Assembly: GCA_052143535.1 (NCBI GenBank)
Contig: JBKQSS010000061.1
Location: forward strand, 186,001 to 250,000
DNA from: JADGRA01 sp052143535
Lineage (GTDB): Bacteria > Myxococcota > Myxococcia > Myxococcales > Myxococcaceae
Direction: 5' to 3'
DNA: 64,000 bases
The notes beneath the pieces are model-generated. The model was not told the origin of the DNA. It did no database searches and saw only the letters and a list, made by a program, of their open reading frames with translations. Below, piece by piece: positions 17,741 through 24,928 of this stretch. The position numbers and the translations under genes are program-made. Positions within the stretch are counted from its first letter, which is position 1. Every line of letters starts with the position of its first letter.

Positions 17741-18193
17741 TTAGGAGCCCAACGGCAGGCTGAGCTGCGGCCCGGCGCCCTCTGGCCCGGGCGGCCGCAG
17801 CAGCTGCCATTGGCCCTGCAGCTTTCGCAAGGTGAGCAGTCCGGCACGGCCGAGCCGGACGCCCGCCCAGGCGCTGGCGCGCTCGCCCGAGACGGCCACA
17901 CCACTCACCTGGACGAGGACGGCCCGTGGCCCGGCGCAGCCTGAGGCGCCCGGGGAAAGGTGGAGGCCCCTGCTGGCCAGCCGCGACAGCACCTCCGGGG
18001 GCGGCGCTTGCCCGTCCACTTCCAGGCACACCGCCGCGGGCTCGCGCAGCACCGGTGGCACATCGTGCTCCAGCGCGTACCGGGCGGCGAGCTCCGTTAC
18101 CTGAAGGACGTCCTGGGAGGGGGCCTCCTTTGGAGCATGGGCGCAGCCAGCCAGCAGCCAGACGCCCACCCAGCTGCGCGCCCAGTGGCTCAA
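17741..18193 (-). CDS. Probable small lipoprotein of unknown function
   Basis: 150-residue product with a short signal sequence and lipobox (WLLAGC at about 13-18), so it is likely lipid-anchored. After the Cys is a soluble domain of alternating strands (VCLEVDGQAPPPEVLSRLASRGLHLSP, AVLVQVSGVAVSGERASAWAGVRLG, GQWQLLRPPG), which resembles small secreted proteins that test parameters such as an enzymatic or NTF2-like fold, but I do not recognise a family. TTG start at 18193. It ends five bases from the convergent UbiB-like stop and lies 20 bases downstream of the DUF1801-like gene. Confidence 0.6.
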   Translation of the reverse strand: MSHWARSWVGVWLLAGCAHAPKEAPSQDVLQVTELAARYALEHDVPPVLREPAAVCLEVDGQAPPPEVLSRLASRGLHLSPGASGCAGPRAVLVQVSGVAVSGERASAWAGVRLGRAGLLTLRKLQGQWQLLRPPGPEGAGPQLSLPLGS

Positions 18194-18213
18194 CCGCGCC
18201 CCAAAAGCCGCCC

Positions 18214-18660
18214 TCAGGCCCCGCGCCCGCGCCCCTTGGGGCGGCCGGCGCGCTGTAGCTGCACTCGGCCGCGCGCCGGGCGGCGGGGCGGCACCACTTG
18301 TGAGGCCAGCTGCAGCAGCGTGGCAAGTTCCACCCGCCGGGCGTCCGCCGGCCGCTCGAGCCGCACGTAGCGGACGGCGCGGGAGGGCTGGGCCAGAAGC
18401 AAGCGGGCTGGGTCTTCCAACAGGGCCCCGAGGGTGAAACCCACCCGGACATAGTCCTGCAGCGGCTCGATGAAGGCGAACTGGTACAACAGCCGGTAGC
18501 CGAAGTAGCCCCGGTTGGGCTGGACGTGCTCCTGGGCCGCGGGCACAGCCGCCCGGACAGCGGCCCGGGCTCGCTCGGAGAGTTGCTGAATTCTCGCCGA
18601 AAAACGCCGGAGGAGCTCCTCCGGGCCTGCCTCAGCGACTGGCCGACGCTCCCAGCGCAC
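18214..18660 (-). CDS. DUF1801/YdhG-like protein
   Basis: 148-residue protein; the GTG at 18660 is preceded by GGGGAGG at about ten bases. The middle matches the YdhG/DUF1801 pattern: ARAAVRAAVPAAQEHV, then a Tyr/Phe-rich segment (GYFGYRLLYQFAFIEP) and DYVRVGFTLGALLEDPARLL followed by the RYVRLERPAD segment that normally ends these domains. The last 20 residues are Arg/Gly/Pro-rich. The family is widespread and of unknown biochemical function. Likely transcribed with the lipoprotein gene that follows. Confidence 0.72.
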   Translation of the reverse strand: MRWERRPVAEAGPEELLRRFSARIQQLSERARAAVRAAVPAAQEHVQPNRGYFGYRLLYQFAFIEPLQDYVRVGFTLGALLEDPARLLLAQPSRAVRYVRLERPADARRVELATLLQLASQVVPPRRPARGRVQLQRAGRPKGRGRGA

Positions 18661-18774
18661 GGTGTGTGGCCTCCCCTGCCCTCTGCACTGTCGAGAAAGA
18701 AGGCCGGCCCTTAGCAGGCACCGGGCGCCGCCGGCTACCCCTTGCAAAACAGAGGGTATGTCAGCCCACCGCGG

Positions 18775-20496
18775 TCAGCCGGTGGCGCCGGTGGACGTCG
18801 TGCTGCGCAAGCCGAGCACCCGGAAGGGCTGGACGGTTTTCTCCTTGCCCTTCACGCTCTGCACCGGGAGCGCCTCGGCCCGGAAGTCCGCCCCGGCCTT
18901 GGACATGGTGGTGTCGGCCGCCAGCACCTCGCCCCCCTTGGCGATGCCGCACAGCCGGGAGGCGATGTTGACGCAGTCGCCGATGGCGGTGAATTCATGG
19001 CGGTCGGCCGAGCCCATGTAGCCCACCACCGCCACGCCGCTGTTGACGCCAATGCCCACCAGCAGGGGGCGCTGCCCTTTGGACTCGCGCATCTCGTTGA
19101 GCGCTTCGACTTGGGCCTGCATCTCGAGCGCCGCGCGCAGCGCACGAGCCGGGTCATCGCCGTGGGGCGAAGGAGGGCCCCACACCGCCATGACGCAATC
19201 GCCGATGAATTTGTCGAGGTTGCCCTCGTGGCGGAAGACGACGTCAGCCATCGCGGTAAAGAAGGCGTTGAGCATGCTCACCGTCTCCTGCGGGCTCTCC
19301 CCCTCGGCCATGGTGGTGAAGCCGCGGATGTCGGCAAACAGGACGCTCACCTCGGCCAGGCGACCCATGCGGAGCAACTCCACCTGGCCGCGCACCACCA
19401 TGTCCGCCACTGCCGGCGACAGAAAGCGCGATAGCTCGGCCCGGGTGACGGCCTCGGTCTCAATCTTTCGAGCCAGCTCGGCGTTCTCCAGGGCGATGGC
19501 CGCCTGACTGGCGATGCCGGAAAGAATTTTCAGGTCTTTCTCGCTGAAGGCGTTGGTGCGCTCGCGGGTGTCGAGAAAGAGGACACCCTTCAGCTCGCCC
19601 TTGGCCAACAGCGGCACCGCCATGGCGCTCCGGATGCCCTGGGCGACGATGCTCTCGCTGCCCGAAAAGCGCGAGTCGAGCACCGCGTCCGCGGTGAGCA
19701 CGGCCTGCCGGGTTTCCAGGACGCGCTTGAGCACCGTGTCCGAAACGACCACTTCCTCCTCCTGCTCCTTGCGGTGGCGGACTGCCTCCGGCACGAGCTC
19801 CCCTTTGGCGTCCACCAGGAAGAGCACGCCGTGGTCAGCGGCGAGCAGCTCGAAGCTGGCCCGGAGAATTTTGTCGAGCAGGCTCTTCTGGTCACGCTCC
19901 AGGCCCACCTGCCGGTGGAACTCATGGGCGATGCGCAGCTTCTCGTAGTCGGCCCGCAGCGCGTTGGCGTCACTGAGCTGGTCGCCCGGCCGGAACTCGT
20001 CGTCCGCCACCGGCTGGTCAATTTGGGCGAGGAAGGCGGGGGCCGCCTGGGCCGAGGCGAGCACCGTCACTCCCGGGCTGCCGGTGCTGGTGAGCAAGTC
20101 GCCGGAGCGGAAGGTGAGCCGCGAATTGCCCAGCGTCACCTCGTCGCCGTCCTTGAGCCGGTGCTCGCGCACCCGCCGCCCGTTGACGTAGGTGCCGTTG
20201 GAGGAGCCGAGGTCCTTGAGGAGGTAGATGGTCCCGGCGCGCTCGATGGAGGCGTGCTCCTTGGAGACTTCGCGGTCGGCGAGCCTCAGGGTGTTGGCCG
20301 GGTGCCGTCCGAGAGTGGTGCGCCCGGTGAGGGGGAATTCGCTCACCTTGCCGTCGAGGAGCCTGCCGGTGAGGTAGGCCGAGCGGGGGCTGGTCCGCAC
20401 CGAGGGCAGCGGCGCCAGCGCCTCGCCGCAAGACGGGCAGGCCGCGGGCCAGGGGTGGGCCAGCGGCGTTCGGCATCGAGGGCAAGCCGTGGGCAT
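18775..20496 (-). CDS. Class III adenylate cyclase with zinc-ribbon, FHA and GAF domains
   Basis: 573-residue cytoplasmic signalling enzyme that should make cAMP. Domains: a putative zinc ribbon (Cys5-x2-Cys8 and Cys20-x2-Cys23), an FHA phosphothreonine-binding domain (about 56-131, with GRHPANTLRL, SKEHASIE and SSNGTYVNG), a GAF domain (about 200-345), and a class III cyclase domain (about 380-560). Metal aspartates are Asp389 (LFADIRGF) and Asp433 (KFIGDCVMAVWG); Lys429 and Asp507 (AIGDCVNIASR) are the pair that selects ATP over GTP. The ATG at 20496 starts the zinc-ribbon part; upstream frame is not protein-like. The FHA suggests control by Ser/Thr kinases. Divergent from truD. Confidence 0.93.
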   Translation of the reverse strand: MPTACPRCRTPLAHPWPAACPSCGEALAPLPSVRTSPRSAYLTGRLLDGKVSEFPLTGRTTLGRHPANTLRLADREVSKEHASIERAGTIYLLKDLGSSNGTYVNGRRVREHRLKDGDEVTLGNSRLTFRSGDLLTSTGSPGVTVLASAQAAPAFLAQIDQPVADDEFRPGDQLSDANALRADYEKLRIAHEFHRQVGLERDQKSLLDKILRASFELLAADHGVLFLVDAKGELVPEAVRHRKEQEEEVVVSDTVLKRVLETRQAVLTADAVLDSRFSGSESIVAQGIRSAMAVPLLAKGELKGVLFLDTRERTNAFSEKDLKILSGIASQAAIALENAELARKIETEAVTRAELSRFLSPAVADMVVRGQVELLRMGRLAEVSVLFADIRGFTTMAEGESPQETVSMLNAFFTAMADVVFRHEGNLDKFIGDCVMAVWGPPSPHGDDPARALRAALEMQAQVEALNEMRESKGQRPLLVGIGVNSGVAVVGYMGSADRHEFTAIGDCVNIASRLCGIAKGGEVLAADTTMSKAGADFRAEALPVQSVKGKEKTVQPFRVLGLRSTTSTGATG

Positions 20497-20645
20497 GTGT
20501 TGCGACGTCAGGCCCCGGGGCAGCTGGCCAACTGCTTCCACCCCGGGCAGCAGCAGGCAGGTTACCAGAGGCCCCTCGGCGCGCCAACGCTTGGGCTGGC
20601 CAAGGGGGGCGGGGGCCATTCGCTTGGTGGTAAAGGCTGAGGCCC

Positions 20646-22097
20646 GTGAGGCTCAAGCAGAAACCCGAGGACTTCAGCGTCAAGGAGTCCTATCGCTTCG
20701 ACCCCGACCCGGAGGGGCGCTACCGCGTCTACCTCATGGACAAGCAGAAGCTGTCCACCTTCGAGGCCCTGGACCGCATCCGCGCCCGCTATGGCCTGCG
20801 CCCGGGTGCCATCTCTTTCTGCGGCCTGAAGGACAAGCAGGGGCGCACCGAGCAGCTCATCGCGGTGGACGGGGCCGAGGTGGAGATGCAGGACCCCGAC
20901 CTCCGGCTCAAGCCCCTCGGCCGCACAACCCGCCCGCTGAGCGCTCGCAACACCACCTCCAACCGCTTCTCGGTGACGGTGCGCGCCCTCACCGAGGCCG
21001 ACTTGGCGCACTTGCCGTTGGCCGCCGCGGAGGTGAACCGCCTCGGGGTGGTGAATTACTTCGACAGCCAGCGCTTTGGCTCGCTGAAGCACGGCCAGGG
21101 CTACATCGCCAAGGACTTGCTGCGGGGGGACTTCGAGGCGGCGCTGAAGAATTACCTGGCCCAGCCCTCCAGCCTGGACCGCACCGACGACGCCAAGGTG
21201 AAGGAATTCTGGCGCCAGCACTGGGGTGACTGGAGTCGCCGCTGTCCCTTCGAAGCGGGCCGCCGGTACGAGCGCATCCTCATCAGCCTCAGGGCGCACC
21301 CTGAGGACTGGCTCCGCGCCTTTCTGCAAATTGATGCCGACTACCGGGCCCTTCTCCTCTTCACCTACCAAAGCTGGCTGTGGAACGAGGGAGTGCGAAG
21401 GCTTTTGCAGCTGACGCTGCCGCGCACCAGCCTCTTCCCGATGCGCTACCAGGCCGGCACGCTGCTCTTCCACACCGACGCCGACCCGGCGACGTTGGCT
21501 TTCTTGCGCACCGCCACCTTCCCGTTGCTGGCCCCGGCCACTCGCCTCGAGGAGCCGCGCGTGGCCGAGGCCGTCCGCTGGGCGCTGGGCAAGGAAAAGC
21601 TGACGCTCGAGGCCCTCCGCATCCCCGAGGCCGAACGGCTGCTGTACTTCAAGCACGAGGAGCGCCCGGTGCTGGTGCAGCCGCAGAAGCTGGTGCTCGG
21701 CCGGGTGGCGCCGGACGAGTTGAATCGCGGCCTGTCCAAGCTGAATGTCGCCTTCACGCTTTCTCCCGGCAGCTACGCCACCCTGGTGGTGAAGCGCCTC
21801 TTTCACCGCGCGGGCGCCCCAGCCGAGGAGCCCAAAGGGGCGGAAATCCCCTGGCGCTCCGGAGAGCACACCCCGTACACCCGGCGCGAGCCCGGGACGC
21901 GCCCGGCGGCGCCCGCGCCAGAGGGTGCTGGCGCTGAGCGCCGCCGCCCGGAGGCCCGCGCCAGGCCACTGCCAGCGGCGCCGCTACCCACCGCCCCGCC
22001 GCCGCTTGGCTTTCGGGCGCAGGCGCGGGAGAAAAAGTTGGCCCGGGCCGCCGCCAGAGCGGCCGACAAGGGCCTGCGCAAACCCTCGAAAGCCTAA
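20646..22097 (+). CDS. truD: tRNA pseudouridine synthase D with C-terminal basic tail
   Basis: TruD makes pseudouridine 13 in tRNA-Glu. Catalytic motif FCGLKDKQGRTEQ (catalytic Asp63) and the family segments LSARNTTSNRFSVTVR, GVVNYFDSQRFGS and NEGVRRLLQL are present, plus SPGSYATLVVKRLF, where the catalytic domain ends near residue 385. About 95 further residues are Arg/Pro/Ala-rich low complexity ending in EKKLARAAARAADKGLRK; E. coli TruD is about 350 residues without such a tail. GTG start at 20646, 149 bases from the divergent cyclase start. Confidence 0.95.
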   Translation: MRLKQKPEDFSVKESYRFDPDPEGRYRVYLMDKQKLSTFEALDRIRARYGLRPGAISFCGLKDKQGRTEQLIAVDGAEVEMQDPDLRLKPLGRTTRPLSARNTTSNRFSVTVRALTEADLAHLPLAAAEVNRLGVVNYFDSQRFGSLKHGQGYIAKDLLRGDFEAALKNYLAQPSSLDRTDDAKVKEFWRQHWGDWSRRCPFEAGRRYERILISLRAHPEDWLRAFLQIDADYRALLLFTYQSWLWNEGVRRLLQLTLPRTSLFPMRYQAGTLLFHTDADPATLAFLRTATFPLLAPATRLEEPRVAEAVRWALGKEKLTLEALRIPEAERLLYFKHEERPVLVQPQKLVLGRVAPDELNRGLSKLNVAFTLSPGSYATLVVKRLFHRAGAPAEEPKGAEIPWRSGEHTPYTRREPGTRPAAPAPEGAGAERRRPEARARPLPAAPLPTAPPPLGFRAQAREKKLARAAARAADKGLRKPSKA

Positions 22098-22120
22098 GGT
22101 ACGCAAAGGTGTGCGAAGGT
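22096..22120 (+). promoter_or_regulatory. Three AAGGT direct repeats at a 10-bp period upstream of the ECF sigma gene
   Basis: AAGGT occurs at 22096, 22106 and 22116, exactly one helical turn apart, within the 115-base leader between truD and the sigma gene. The intervening bases are ACGCA, GTGCG and GGTAA. The first copy overlaps the truD stop. This is the arrangement of operators for phased DNA-binding proteins; the protein is unknown. Confidence 0.45.
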
Positions 22121-22131
22121 GGTAAGAGCTT

Positions 22132-22147
22132 GAAACTTCGACGTTTC
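22132..22147 (+). promoter_or_regulatory. Inverted repeat GAAAC-N6-GTTTC upstream of the ECF sigma gene
   Basis: A 5-bp perfect inverted repeat with a six-base spacer sits 12 bases after the last AAGGT and 65 bases before the sigma start. GAAAC resembles the -35 element of many ECF promoters, so it could also be an autoregulated promoter; I could not see a convincing -10 match. Confidence 0.35.
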
Positions 22148-22212
22148 CACAGGAGAGGCGCACCACTGCACGTGGAGGGCAATGGCACCGGCGGGGCTGC
22201 GTAGAGAGGACT

Positions 22213-22842
22213 GTGACCGCGCTCTCCTCCCTGTCGCTTCCAGGCCTCCCGGCCGCACTGGGCATCATGCTGGCCGAGCGAACGCCCCCGCTGCCGTACC
22301 GCGCCGAGGTGCAGGCCGCACGGCGCGGGGACCGCTCTGCCTTTGAGACGCTGGTGCGCAGCGTCCAGCGGCCGGTGTACGGGCTGTGCCTGCGGTTGTT
22401 GCGCGTCGAGGCGGAGGCCTCCGAAATCGCCCAGGAGGCTTTTCTGCGCGCCTACCAACACCTCCACCGCTACGACGACGGCAAGCCCTTCGACTTGTGG
22501 GTGATGGCCATCGCGAGAAACCTCTGCCTGGACTTGCTGCGCCGCCGCAGCCGCATGCTCACCGACAACGTGGATGACATGCACGAGATGCTGCCTTCGG
22601 GCGAAGCAAGCCAGGAGGATGGCGTCATCGCCGGCGAAGAGCGCCGTTCTCTCGAATCCGCCCTGTCGACTCTTTCCGTCGACGACCGGGAAGTTTTGAG
22701 CCTTTATTACGTCCAGAAGCGCACCACCAAGGAGATTGCGGTGGTGATGGGGGTCGCTCCAGGGACCATCATGGCCCGGCTGTTCCGGGCTCGAGAGAAG
22801 CTCCGCAAGCGGATGACCGCCCAGCCCGAGGAAGCAGCGTGA
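22213..22842 (+). CDS. ECF-family RNA polymerase sigma factor
   Basis: 209-residue sigma70-like factor with region 2 (AFETLVRSVQRPVYGLCLRLL, EASEIAQEAFLRAYQHLHRY, FDLWVMAIARNLCLDLLRRR) and region 4 HTH (ALSTLSVDDREVLSLYYVQKRTTKEIAVVMGVAPGTIMARLFRAREKLR). No region 1 or 3, so it belongs to the extracytoplasmic-function group. GTG at 22213 follows GAGAGGACT; an ATG at 22267 is possible and would remove an atypical 18-residue hydrophobic start. Its stop overlaps the start of the anti-sigma gene by one base. The partner and the third operon gene suggest cell-envelope sensing. Confidence 0.93.
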   Translation: MTALSSLSLPGLPAALGIMLAERTPPLPYRAEVQAARRGDRSAFETLVRSVQRPVYGLCLRLLRVEAEASEIAQEAFLRAYQHLHRYDDGKPFDLWVMAIARNLCLDLLRRRSRMLTDNVDDMHEMLPSGEASQEDGVIAGEERRSLESALSTLSVDDREVLSLYYVQKRTTKEIAVVMGVAPGTIMARLFRAREKLRKRMTAQPEEAA

Positions 22843-23342
22843 TGGACTGCCCCGAACTCGAAGTTTTGTTTGCGGCGCAGCTCGACGGCACGGACGAGTA
22901 CGCCGAGCACGTCGCGAGCTGCCCCCACTGCGCCGAGCAGCTCGAGGAGCACCGCCAGCTGGAGAAGGACCTCTTTCGCCTGGCGGACCCGCTGCCGCCG
23001 GTGGACCTGGTCGCCCGAGTGATGCAGCGGGTGGCAGCCGAGCCGCTGCCGGTGCGCGCCGAAGTGCGAGCCGGCCTGTCCATTCTCGCCGCGACGTTGA
23101 TGGCAGCGGTGCTCAGCTTCGTCGCCACCCGGGGGCCGATTGGGCTGCTCGGCGCGTCCGCCGCCCGCGCGATGGTCAGTTGGAAGACGGCGCTGTGGAG
23201 CCTCAACCACGCCTTGCAGGTGGTGTGGACCACCACCGCCATCCCGTTGACCGCTTCCTTGTGCCTGTTGCTCTTCCTTTCGCTGGTCGGCCTGCGCCGG
23301 GTGGCCACGCCCCGCACCGTGGAAATTGAGGTCCATCCATGA
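22842..23342 (+). CDS. Membrane anti-sigma factor with zinc-binding motif
   Basis: 166-residue protein with an N-terminal ZAS-type motif: His23-x3-Cys27-x2-Cys30 (HVASCPHC) with an early Cys3, as in anti-sigma factors that hold ECF sigma at the membrane. Two hydrophobic stretches follow (about 78-98 SILAATLMAAVLSFVA, and about 132-156 TAIPLTASLCLLLFLSLVG). The product is expected to bind the preceding sigma factor. Start ATG at 22842 (TGATG junction), although GTG at 22839 is equally close. It overlaps the next gene by four bases (ATGA). Identification rests on position, motif and topology. Confidence 0.85.
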   Translation: MDCPELEVLFAAQLDGTDEYAEHVASCPHCAEQLEEHRQLEKDLFRLADPLPPVDLVARVMQRVAAEPLPVRAEVRAGLSILAATLMAAVLSFVATRGPIGLLGASAARAMVSWKTALWSLNHALQVVWTTTAIPLTASLCLLLFLSLVGLRRVATPRTVEIEVHP

Positions 23343-24787
23343 AGTGGCCCACCCTGGCGCTCGCCGCGGCCCTCGGGCTGTCGGTCACCACGCCAGCGCT
23401 GGGCGCCGCTGCCAGTAAGGCGGCTGACGCCCAACCCCGCATTAGCCTCAACTACCGGGGCCCTTTGAGTGAGGCGGTGAAGCGCATCGCCGACGACGCG
23501 AAGCTCAGCGTGGTGGTCCGCGGCAATTTCCAGGAGGCCGGGGACTTCCACTTCGAGAACGTGCCGGCCGAGGAGGCGCTGGAGACGCTGGCCGCGGCCT
23601 ACGGGCTGACCCTCGAGCATCACGGCTCGGTCTTCACGCTCCGACCGCCGAGTCCCGCCGAGCTGGCGCAGAAGAGCGCGCCGCGTGCGGCGCTGGCAGC
23701 CCTGCCTCCCCTTCCTCCAGTGCCTCCGAGCCCGCCCTCTCCGCCGAGCCCGAGCGTTGGCTCCAAGGGCCAGGCCTCGGACGAGGAAGCCGACTCCGAC
23801 TCCGACTCCGACTCCGAGTCACAAGCCGACGACGAGCAGCAGGCCGCTGAGGACCGCCGGCAAGCCGCCGAGGAACGCAAGCAAGCGGCTTCTGAGCGCC
23901 GCACCGAGCTGCGCGACCGGCTGCGGGAGATGAAGGAGAAGCTGCGCGGACTTCCGCACCACCCGAGCAACGAGTGCGATGTCTCGGTGACCGGAAACTA
24001 CACGGTGGAGGAAGGGCAGGAAGCCTGTGACGTGGTGGTCTTCGGCGGCAACCTGGACGTCCTCGGCCGGGTGACTGGCGACGTCGCCGTCTACGGCGGC
24101 AACGTGCACGTCGGCTCGGACGCCGAGGTGCAGGGTGACGTGGTGGCCTTCGGTGGCGAAGTCCACGTGGACGAGGGCGCCGAAGTCCACGGCGAGCAAA
24201 TGTCCTTCGGCGGCTCCAGCGGCAACGGAGTCATGACCAAGGGCGCCAAGGCCTGGCGCAACGTCACCAACGCCCACACCGAGAGCTCCAGTGGTTCGAG
24301 CCTGGGCTGGAGCATTCCCCGCTTCTTGCTCAAATTCGCCGCCTTCTTCGGGCTCTCCTTCATCTTCTTGATGTTCGTCCCGGCGCGGATGAAGCAGATT
24401 GAAGCCGAGGTGAAGCGCGAGCCGGTGAAGTGCGCGGTGGCTGGATTGGTTGGCTCGGTGGCCCTGGTGCCCCTGTCCATCATGCTGGCGGTGCTGGTCA
24501 TCATCGGCTGGCCCTTCCTGGTCGTCCTCTGGTTGCTCGTCCTGTTGGGCGTGGGGATGGGCGCCACCACCATTGCGGCGGAGATTGGGACGCGGCTGCC
24601 AGTGCTCAAGTCGACGCGCAAGACACAGGCCGCCGTCCTGGCGGTGGGCATTGGGGTCCTGCTGCTGGCCGAGCTCATCCCCTACCTCGGGCCGCTGTCG
24701 CTGGTGGTGGTGGCGATGGTGTCTCTCGGGGCGGTCATCCGCACCCGCTTCGGGGGCAAGCCGCAAGGCTACCCCACCCCCATTTGA
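23339..24787 (+). CDS. Exported STN-domain / beta-helix (polymer-forming type) membrane protein
   Basis: 482-residue protein with a signal peptide (MKWPTLALAAALGLSVTTPALG). An STN/secretin-like domain covers about 34-102 (RISLNYRGPLSEAVKRIADDAKLSVVVRG). A Pro-rich, then acidic (DSDSDSDSE) and Gln/Glu/Arg coiled segment runs 120-205. A short beta-helix follows (about 229-292) with three units such as DVAVYGGNVHVGSDAEVQG and DVVAFGGEVHVDEGAEVHG, like DUF-type polymer-forming (bactofilin-related) proteins. Four to five membrane helices end it (329-468). Last gene of the ECF operon, so it may be the sensor or the effector at the envelope. Function is inferred from architecture. Confidence 0.8.
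   Translation: MKWPTLALAAALGLSVTTPALGAAASKAADAQPRISLNYRGPLSEAVKRIADDAKLSVVVRGNFQEAGDFHFENVPAEEALETLAAAYGLTLEHHGSVFTLRPPSPAELAQKSAPRAALAALPPLPPVPPSPPSPPSPSVGSKGQASDEEADSDSDSDSESQADDEQQAAEDRRQAAEERKQAASERRTELRDRLREMKEKLRGLPHHPSNECDVSVTGNYTVEEGQEACDVVVFGGNLDVLGRVTGDVAVYGGNVHVGSDAEVQGDVVAFGGEVHVDEGAEVHGEQMSFGGSSGNGVMTKGAKAWRNVTNAHTESSSGSSLGWSIPRFLLKFAAFFGLSFIFLMFVPARMKQIEAEVKREPVKCAVAGLVGSVALVPLSIMLAVLVIIGWPFLVVLWLLVLLGVGMGATTIAAEIGTRLPVLKSTRKTQAAVLAVGIGVLLLAELIPYLGPLSLVVVAMVSLGAVIRTRFGGKPQGYPTPI
23792..23815 (+). repeat. Hexanucleotide repeat GACTCC x4 in coding sequence
   Basis: Four GACTCC units encode alternating Asp-Ser in the linker of the STN/beta-helix protein. In-frame repeats of six can change length without a frameshift. 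Confidence 0.9.
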
Positions 24788-24857
24788 GGGGCCGCCCTCC
24801 GGGCCCGCGTCTTCCTGCTTTTTGGAAAGGCGGAAGGCCCTTCTTGGGACGGCCGCA

Positions 24858-24887
24858 TTGAGCCGGCCAACCCGAGGGCGCTATAGC
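24858..24887 (+). promoter_or_regulatory. Candidate promoter TTGAGC-N18-TATAGC before the aldehyde dehydrogenase gene
   Basis: TTGAGC at 24858-24863 and TATAGC at 24882-24887 are separated by 18 bases. A transcript starting about seven bases downstream would have a leader of roughly 35 bases to the ATG at 24929. The C9 tract at 24901-24909 would lie within that leader. Confidence 0.4.
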
Positions 24888-24900
24888 AGGCGCTCCCGTT

Positions 24901-24909
24901 CCCCCCCCC
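24901..24909. repeat. C9 homopolymer before the aldehyde dehydrogenase gene
   Basis: Nine C in the leader, about 20 bases upstream of the start codon. The Shine-Dalgarno-like GGGAG lies just after it (24915-24919). Confidence 0.6.
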
Positions 24910-24928
24910 GCCCTTGGGAGCCGCCTCG

